Of a stretch of 12,821 bases of DNA, positions 8,350 to 12,821 are shown one piece after another (positions within the stretch are counted from its first letter, which is position 1; each line of letters starts with the position of its first letter). The position numbers and the translations under genes were made by a program. This DNA comes from Alcaligenaceae bacterium (GTDB taxonomy: Bacteria > Pseudomonadota > Gammaproteobacteria > Burkholderiales > Burkholderiaceae): the NCBI GenBank assembly GCA_947372575.1, contig CANBUF010000017.1:1-12821 (forward strand), in the 5' to 3' direction. Below the pieces are notes generated by a model. That model was given only the letters and a program-made list of their open reading frames with translations, was not told where the DNA came from and did not search any database.

Positions 8350-8511
8350 ATCGCCCTACAGACGACTCCAGCACTGAGAATTATCCTGCTTGGAGGGGTC
8401 CTGGGTACCGCTTCGGCCGTTTATTTACTCGTGTTGCTGATGCTGGGACTGCGGCCCGCCCACTTCAGGCGCGCGCCCAGTGAAAATAATGTTGGCAAAA
8501 CAGTAACTTAA
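8350..8511 (+). pseudogene. murJ: Detached 3' part of murJ (helix 14 and C-terminus) after the premature TGA
   Basis: Reading on in the murJ frame past the TGA gives 53 sense codons and then TAA (8509-8511). The peptide is IALQTTPALRIILLGG at the start, a hydrophobic helix (about 8377-8448), then LGLRPAHFRRAP. This lines up with the end of E. coli MurJ (last helix, then VLGFKVKEFARR). With it the protein would be 527 codons long including the stop position, the normal family size. The frame has no further stops or shifts, so the lesion is recent, is read through, or is an error. There is no start codon with a ribosome binding site for independent translation. The rpsT promoter overlaps its last 20 bases. 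Confidence 0.85.
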
Positions 8512-8520
8512 TGCTATAGT
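8492..8520 (+). promoter_or_regulatory. Sigma70 promoter of rpsT
   Basis: TTGGCA (8492-8497) and TATAGT (8515-8520) each match the consensus hexamers at 5 of 6 positions, with an ideal 17-base spacer. Transcription would begin near 8527, giving an rpsT leader of about 90 bases. The -35 and spacer lie inside the original murJ 3' end. Confidence 0.8.
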
Positions 8521-8619
8521 CATGGGCTGTAGTGTTCCGCACTGTACTGTCGCAATCCAGCGCAGCAGTACTCCAGCACAACCAACCATATTTAACTTTT
8601 AAAAGATTGATCTCATCAC

Positions 8620-8883
8620 ATGGCCAATACCGCCCAAGCTCGCAAACGTGCGCGCCAGTCAGTTGCTACTAACTTGCACAACTCAAGCCTCCGCTCGATG
8701 TTGCGTACTGCCATCAAGCGTGTCCGTTCAGCAATCGAAACTGGTGACAAAGCAGCTGCTAGCGATGTGTTCCAGAAAGCTACAGGCGTGATTGATCGCG
8801 TAGCTGACAAAAACATCATTCACAAGAACAAAGCTGCTCGTCATAAGAGCCGCCTGTCTGCTGCCATCAAATCACTCGCCTGA
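8620..8883 (+). CDS. rpsT: 30S ribosomal protein S20
   Basis: Primary 16S rRNA-binding protein of the small subunit. The 87-residue, highly basic protein begins [13 protein letters not shown] and ends [20 protein letters not shown], both diagnostic for S20, and the length equals that of E. coli. The ATG is preceded only by an A/T-rich leader with weak complementarity to 16S rRNA (AAAAGATTGA near 8600-8609). This fits the poor initiation signals and translational self-control known for S20 in E. coli. The leader can also form a hairpin with arms gtactg (8544-8549) and cagtac (8566-8571). It stands alone, with its own promoter upstream and an intrinsic terminator downstream. Confidence 0.98.
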   Translation: MANTAQARKRARQSVATNLHNSSLRSMLRTAIKRVRSAIETGDKAAASDVFQKATGVIDRVADKNIIHKNKAARHKSRLSAAIKSLA

Positions 8884-8897
8884 TTGAATTGATTGGA

Positions 8898-8935
8898 TGA
8901 ATCGCGAGGTTGATTTCGCGATTCAGCGTTTTTTT
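8898..8935 (+). terminator. Rho-independent terminator of rpsT
   Basis: A perfect 10-bp stem, tgaatcgcga (8898-8907) and tcgcgattca (8916-8925), with an 8-base loop, is followed after gcg by seven T (8929-8935). It begins 14 bases after the rpsT stop. Confidence 0.92.
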
Positions 8936-9008
8936 ACACAACATGTCACCCTTTCATATCGGGATCATTTTGTTAAAGTGAAGACTCGCTGCAACAGTCG
9001 TGAATAGT

Positions 9009-9032
9009 AAACAGCCCTTATTGGGCTGTTTT
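9009..9032 (+). terminator. Second terminator-like hairpin upstream of the dehydrogenase gene
   Basis: The arms aaacagccc (9009-9017) and gggctgttt (9023-9031) form a perfect 9-bp stem with loop ttatt. The stem ends in a short T-run (9029-9032, TTTT) followed by gcatttgg. It is 73 bases after the rpsT terminator and about 70 bases before the next start codon. It could be a backup rpsT terminator, the end of a short transcript, or an attenuator in the leader of the next gene. Confidence 0.6.
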
Positions 9033-9102
9033 GCATTTGGTTTGCAGTTTTGTTGTAACGTTGCTTTCATCTCAACTTTTACGATTTCACGGTATTGATC
9101 CC

Positions 9103-10056
9103 ATGACAAAAAAACGTATTCTTCAAATCGGATCCCTTTCCGGGTCACCTACCGCTAACGCAGAGCTAGCTGAACGCTACGAAGTCCTGGAGCTCTGGAA
9201 AGCAACCAATCCTGCCGCGTTCCTGCGCGAACACGCGCAGGACGTCGAGGTCATCGCGACGTCAGCGGTCATGGGATGCACTGCTGAGGTCATTCAGGCC
9301 TTGCCAAAACTGCGCGCAATCTGCAGTTGGGGCGTCGGCTACGACACCATTGATATTGGCGCTGCTGCCGCACGTAATGTGCTCGTCAGTAACACTCCAG
9401 AAGTCCTGAATGACTGTGTGGCCGATATTGCCTGGGGATTGCTGCTGGCATGTGCCCGCAATATCGCCTGGGGAGATCGTTTTGTGCGGGCCAATCACTG
9501 GGAAAATAAAACCGGCGTCCTTCCCTTGGGTACACGCGTGAGCGGCAAAAAACTCGGTATTGTTGGTTTGGGTCGTATCGGTGAAGCCATAGCCCGCCGT
9601 GGTTTTGGCTTTGATATGGAAGTTGCTTATCACAACCGGAATCCTCGCTCTGATGTGGACTACAAGTACTTCGACTCGCTGGTAGAACTTGCTAAATGGA
9701 GTGACTTTCTTGTGATCGCAACGGTGGGCGGTGCAAGTACCAAACACCTTATTGACGAGACCGTCCTGCGCGCGCTCGGCCCCAAAAGCATGATCATCAA
9801 TATTGCCCGTGGCTCAGTGATTGATGAGGCTGCAATGGTGCGATTGTTGGCAGAAGGCGCAGTGGGCGGAGCGGGTCTGGATGTCTTTGAGAACGAACCC
9901 AAAGTCCCCGATGCGCTTAAACACATGGATAACGTTGCTTTGATGCCACATGTCGCAAGCGCCACACACGAAACACGCCGTGCGATGCTAGATTGTCTGC
10001 ATGAAAATCTTGAGTCATTTTTTTCAACAGGTGATGTGATCACCCCTGTCCGTTGA
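9103..10056 (+). CDS. D-2-hydroxyacid dehydrogenase (NAD(P)-dependent)
   Basis: Cytoplasmic reductase of 2-keto acids such as glyoxylate, hydroxypyruvate or a similar 2-oxoacid. The 317-residue protein shows the Rossmann motif GLGRIG (155-160), the catalytic Arg236 (INIARGSVID), Glu265 (VFENEP) and His283 (MPHVASATHETR). These are the Arg-Glu-His set of the D-isomer-specific family. The substrate-side motif SWGVGYDTID (75-84) resembles hydroxyphenylpyruvate/glyoxylate reductases, but specificity cannot be read from this. The ATG at 9103 is preferred because MTKKRILQIG starts the first strand; the open frame extends upstream to 9031 but adds unconserved residues. Ribosome binding is weak. A poor promoter pair, TTGCAT (9031-9036) and TGTAAC (9054-9059), lies ahead. 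It converges on the DUF3579 gene with 18 bases between stops and no clear terminator. Confidence 0.92.
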   Translation: MTKKRILQIGSLSGSPTANAELAERYEVLELWKATNPAAFLREHAQDVEVIATSAVMGCTAEVIQALPKLRAICSWGVGYDTIDIGAAAARNVLVSNTPEVLNDCVADIAWGLLLACARNIAWGDRFVRANHWENKTGVLPLGTRVSGKKLGIVGLGRIGEAIARRGFGFDMEVAYHNRNPRSDVDYKYFDSLVELAKWSDFLVIATVGGASTKHLIDETVLRALGPKSMIINIARGSVIDEAAMVRLLAEGAVGGAGLDVFENEPKVPDALKHMDNVALMPHVASATHETRRAMLDCLHENLESFFSTGDVITPVR

Positions 10057-10074
10057 AATAAAACAACGCTCTGG

Positions 10075-10383
10075 TTACACGGTTGGCTTGCCCGACTGTG
10101 GACCAAACACGGTTTTTAGCAAATTATCCGCTGCAAAATCATGGACGAATTTCCAGGCAAGCGGCTCAATGTCGCGCAATCTTTCGTCCACCACGACACA
10201 ACGCACGCCATCAACCACAGTGGGAATGGCATAGGGGGAGTACGACAGGTGGCTGGCACGCACACCTGCAGGCTTATAAGGCGCAAGTATGCCGGCAAGG
10301 CGTTCAGCCCAATCGCTTGGTCTAAAAGTATTGCCGTTTTCTGTTACGCCATAAATGACGAAGGATCGAACTTCTGATGTCAT
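10075..10383 (-). CDS. DUF3579 domain protein
   Basis: A 102-residue protein of unknown function. The segment RSFVIYGVTENGNTFRPSDW near the N-terminus and HDFAADN near the C-terminus are what I recognise as DUF3579, a small family known to me mainly from betaproteobacteria. No signal peptide or membrane helix is visible and there are no obvious catalytic motifs; it is probably cytoplasmic. The ATG at 10383-10381 is chosen; a TTG two codons upstream (10389) is possible. It is alone on the minus strand, converging on the dehydrogenase gene and divergent from argD across 135 bases. Function is not inferred. Confidence 0.85.
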   Translation of the reverse strand: MTSEVRSFVIYGVTENGNTFRPSDWAERLAGILAPYKPAGVRASHLSYSPYAIPTVVDGVRCVVVDERLRDIEPLAWKFVHDFAADNLLKTVFGPQSGKPTV

Positions 10384-10518
10384 GCACAACCCGTGTTGCT
10401 GCGACCAAGCTCAGCGAATTTATGATTCACATGCTTGTGAGCTAGATTGTATATGATTGACCCTTTACACTCATAACAGGCGATCCTGCCTGTGAGTTTT
10501 TTCTGTGGAGCCTCAGTA

Positions 10519-11694
10519 ATGACCTCAGCAATTTCGAATACCTACTCTAGACTACCTGTTGCGTTTACGCATGGCAAAGGTGTATGGCTGTGGGATGCTG
10601 AAGGACGACGTTATCTCGACGGACTTGCAGGAATTGGGGTTTCGTGTCTGGGGCATGGCCACCCAAAACTGGTTGCTGCGATTAGCGACCAGGCTGCACG
10701 CGTGATTCACACGTCAAATATTTATGAAGTGCCTCAGCAAGAGGCGCTGGCAGAACGCATCGTCGCAATATCCGGCATGACAGAAGTTCTGTTTGGCAAT
10801 AGCGGCGCAGAGGCTAACGAAGCTGCCATCAAGCTTGCCAGGTACTTTGGTCATAAAAAAGGCAATGACTTGCCCACGATCATTACGATGGAATCCTCCT
10901 GGCATGGGCGCACACTCGGCACGCTGGCTGCGACCGATAGCGAAAAAGCGCGCAAGGGTTTTGGTCCTCTGCCCGAAGGCTTTATTAAAGTCGCTTACAA
11001 CGACCTGCAAGCCATCAAACAGGCTGGTGATCAGGAACCACGCGTCGTAGCGGTCCTGCTCGAAGTCTTGCAAGGAGAAGGCGGAATTCGCCCAAGTGAT
11101 ATCGCGTATCTTAAAGAACTGCGCCAACTGTGCGATGACCGCGGCTGGCTGATGATGATCGACGAAGTGCAGTCAGGTATTGGACGGACAGGAAAATGGC
11201 TGGCACATCAATGGGCTGAGATCCTGCCTGACGTCGTGGTGCTGGAAAAGGGCCTCGCGGGTGGTGTACCAATTGGTGCCATTGCCGCGCGCGGTCCTGC
11301 AGCCAATGTACTGGGACCTGGCTCACATGGCACCACCTTCGGTGGTGGGCCACTCGTCTGCGCGGCAGGTCTGGCGGTCTTCAATGCAATCGAAGAAGAA
11401 AAACTACTCGAAAATGCTGCAACGGTCGGTGCTTATCTGAAAGCCGGTCTTGAACGTGAATTAGCTGGCAAGCCCGGAGTGCTTGAAATTCGTGGGCAAG
11501 GTCTGATGCTGGGGATTGAACTCGAAAAACCCTGCGGCGAGCTCGTCATGCGTGCGCTCGAAGCCGGCCTGCTGATCAATGTGACCCGTGATCGCGTGGT
11601 GCGATTGCTCCCTCCTCTGATTCTCAGCAAGGACGAAGCCGACCAGATCATTGCAATGCTGGTTCCCCTGATTCTGGCGTTTAACGCGCAATAA
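10519..11694 (+). CDS. argD: Acetylornithine aminotransferase (class III, PLP)
   Basis: Converts N-acetylglutamate semialdehyde to N-acetylornithine with glutamate as amino donor; cytoplasmic arginine biosynthesis step. The 391-residue protein has NSGAEANEAAIK (94-105) for phosphate binding, SWHGRT (127-132), MIDEVQSGIGRTG (213-225) with Asp215 contacting PLP, Lys244 in LEKGLAGGVPIGA as the Schiff-base lysine, and GTTFGGGPL (271-279). The start is ATG at 10519, with GGAG (10507-10510) 8 bases upstream. A GTG at 10492 in the same frame lacks such a site. The family also includes succinylornithine and GABA transaminases, but adjacency to argF and argG supports ArgD. The residue before Lys244 is Glu where Ala or Ser is common. 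The upstream gap has no convincing promoter. Confidence 0.92.
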   Translation: MTSAISNTYSRLPVAFTHGKGVWLWDAEGRRYLDGLAGIGVSCLGHGHPKLVAAISDQAARVIHTSNIYEVPQQEALAERIVAISGMTEVLFGNSGAEANEAAIKLARYFGHKKGNDLPTIITMESSWHGRTLGTLAATDSEKARKGFGPLPEGFIKVAYNDLQAIKQAGDQEPRVVAVLLEVLQGEGGIRPSDIAYLKELRQLCDDRGWLMMIDEVQSGIGRTGKWLAHQWAEILPDVVVLEKGLAGGVPIGAIAARGPAANVLGPGSHGTTFGGGPLVCAAGLAVFNAIEEEKLLENAATVGAYLKAGLERELAGKPGVLEIRGQGLMLGIELEKPCGELVMRALEAGLLINVTRDRVVRLLPPLILSKDEADQIIAMLVPLILAFNAQ

Positions 11695-11713
11695 GCAACC
11701 TATCGAGTCCACT

Positions 11714-12655
11714 ATGTCACATGCCGTATCACTACCCGGCCCGCTCAGGCATTTTCTGCAATTCAATGATCTCACCAAAGACGAGGTCCTTTATGTGCTG
11801 GACCGTGCGCGCCTGATTAAAGACAAATTCAAGTGCTATGAACCACACAGACCACTCCATGACCGTACTCTGGCCATGGTGTTCGAAAAAGCCAGCACAC
11901 GCACACGCGTATCGTTTGAAGCAGGTATGTACCAGATGGGTGGCTCAGTCATCCACCTGACCACAACTGATTCCCAACTTGGCCGCTCCGAGCCGATCGA
12001 GGACACCGCGCGCGTGGTCTCGCGCATGGTCGATCTGGTAATGATTCGTACCTTTGAGCAGACGCGTATCGAACGCTTTGCTTCGCATTCCCGTGTACCT
12101 GTCATTAACGGCCTGACCAATGAGTTTCATCCTTGCCAGATTCTGGCGGATATTTTTACCTTCATTGAGCACCGTCAGGACATAGCCGGCAAAATCGTCA
12201 CTTGGGTCGGTGATGCCAACAATATGGCTTATACCTGGCTGCAGGCGGCTGAGTTGCTGGGATTTACCCTGCATGTCTCGGCACCGATCGGTTATCGCCT
12301 GGACCCTGCCCGGATTGGCTCCGTTAAGCCCGGTGTACTGAAAGAATTCACCGACCCTAATGAAGCATGCAAGGGCGCGCATCTGGTCACCACAGACGTC
12401 TGGACCAGTATGGGCTACGAAGCAGAAAACGAAACCCGTCGTCAGGCGTTTGCTGATTGGTCGGTCGACCAGGACATGATGTCGCGCGCGTCCAAAGACG
12501 CACTGTTCATGCACTGCCTGCCCGCGCACCGTGGCGAAGAAGTCACCGCCGAGGTGATTGATGGCCCACAAAGCGTGGTCTGGGACGAAGCAGAAAACCG
12601 TCTCCATGCCCAGAAAGCCCTGATGGAGTTTCTGCTGCTCGGTCGCGTCGGTTAA
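11714..12655 (+). CDS. argF: Ornithine carbamoyltransferase
   Basis: Transfers carbamoyl phosphate to ornithine, giving citrulline; cytoplasmic, sixth step of arginine synthesis. The 313-residue protein shows the carbamoyl-phosphate site STRTRVSFE (61-69), HPCQILAD (139-146), DVWTSMG (228-234) and the ornithine-binding HCLPAHRGEEV (267-277). All are diagnostic for the biosynthetic enzyme rather than putrescine or aspartate carbamoyltransferase. The ATG lies 19 bases after the argD stop, so the two are probably co-transcribed. The ribosome binding site is weak (GAG near 11706). It is followed by argG after 61 bases. Confidence 0.97.
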   Translation: MSHAVSLPGPLRHFLQFNDLTKDEVLYVLDRARLIKDKFKCYEPHRPLHDRTLAMVFEKASTRTRVSFEAGMYQMGGSVIHLTTTDSQLGRSEPIEDTARVVSRMVDLVMIRTFEQTRIERFASHSRVPVINGLTNEFHPCQILADIFTFIEHRQDIAGKIVTWVGDANNMAYTWLQAAELLGFTLHVSAPIGYRLDPARIGSVKPGVLKEFTDPNEACKGAHLVTTDVWTSMGYEAENETRRQAFADWSVDQDMMSRASKDALFMHCLPAHRGEEVTAEVIDGPQSVVWDEAENRLHAQKALMEFLLLGRVG

Positions 12656-12716
12656 AACGCGGGACAGACCAAACAGTTAAAATCATTTCAATGTAATTTA
12701 CTCTTTAGAGCACCCT

Positions 12717-12821
12717 ATGAGCGATATCAAAAAAGTCGTGCTGGCCTATTCAGGCGGCCTGGACACCTCGGTTATTCTTAAATGGCTGCAGGATACCTAT
12801 GCCTGCGAAGTCGTGACCTTC
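12717..12821 (+). CDS. argG: Argininosuccinate synthase, 5' end only
   Basis: The first 35 codons are present, cut by the window end. The protein begins [26 protein letters not shown] (12-18) is the PP-loop ATP-binding motif of argininosuccinate synthase, which joins citrulline and aspartate using ATP. A TAGAG sits about 6 bases before the ATG. The 61-base gap after argF is AT-rich and contains TGTAAT (12692-12697), which could be a -10 element, though no matching -35 is seen. The place after argF makes this the next enzyme in the pathway. Confidence 0.96.
   Translation, partial: MSDIKKVVLAYSGGLDTSVILKWLQDTYACEVVTF

Noticed and set aside
7914..8483. 189-codon plus-strand open frame overlapping the end of murJ
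   Set aside because: It is in another frame from murJ, is Arg/Pro/Gly-rich like a shadow frame, and shows no domain. The murJ frame itself explains the region, including the tail after the TGA.
8350..8511. Selenocysteine insertion at the murJ TGA
   Set aside because: No family precedent for selenocysteine in MurJ and no clear stem-loop of the bacterial SECIS type directly downstream. A Trp codon change is simpler.
10413..10440. Possible ARG box (gaat-ttatg-attc) and a TCACA-N4-TGTGA dyad upstream of argD
   Set aside because: The GAAT/ATTC spacing is 5 rather than the 4 of the ArgR consensus, the rest of the site does not match, and the second dyad is short. Not enough to call an operator.
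11945..12607. 220-codon open frame on the minus strand inside argF
   Set aside because: It is antisense to a fully conserved argF with all motifs intact, has no recognisable domain and no ribosome binding site; it reflects codon bias.

Overview
The window looks like ordinary chromosome from a betaproteobacterium of the order Burkholderiales, most likely family Alcaligenaceae (the Bordetella / Advenella / Alcaligenes group). The basis is gene order (sodB, xseA, exbB-exbD-lpxK-ycaR-kdsB-adk, murJ, rpsT, argD-argF-argG), a DUF3579 gene (a family I know mainly from betaproteobacteria), and the sequence character of LpxK and MurJ. Genus cannot be fixed by eye. There is no sign of phage, IS element, CRISPR, tRNA or rRNA.

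Layout. Bases 1-2034 are on the minus strand: the 5' 180 codons of sodB (iron superoxide dismutase, cut by the window edge) and xseA (exonuclease VII large subunit). A 305-base AT-rich divergent intergenic region (2035-2339) follows. It carries two inverted repeats, one made of two perfect DnaA-box consensus sequences facing each other. From 2340 to 5421 a tightly packed plus-strand operon runs exbB-exbD-lpxK-ycaR-kdsB. It combines an ExbB/ExbD proton channel with lipid A and Kdo activation enzymes, and both exbB and lpxK use TTG starts. Next come adk, a short-chain dehydrogenase of the HSD10 type, and murJ, which overlaps the dehydrogenase stop by 4 bases. rpsT has a strong promoter and a clear terminator. 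A second terminator-like hairpin precedes a D-2-hydroxyacid dehydrogenase gene, which converges on a minus-strand DUF3579 gene. The window ends with the arginine genes argD, argF and the first 35 codons of argG.

How the genes work together. lpxK and kdsB supply lipopolysaccharide synthesis (lipid IVA and CMP-Kdo), and murJ flips lipid II for peptidoglycan, so 2340-8511 is largely an envelope block. argD, argF and argG act at successive stages of arginine biosynthesis.

The two observations most worth following up are these. (1) murJ has an in-frame TGA at codon 474 where a tryptophan codon (TGG) would be expected. The frame beyond it stays open for 53 codons and encodes the normal last membrane helix and C-terminus of MurJ. 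(2) The perfect 13-bp palindrome of two TTATCCACA boxes lies between xseA and exbB. No clearly new multi-gene system was seen; this is mostly conserved housekeeping DNA.
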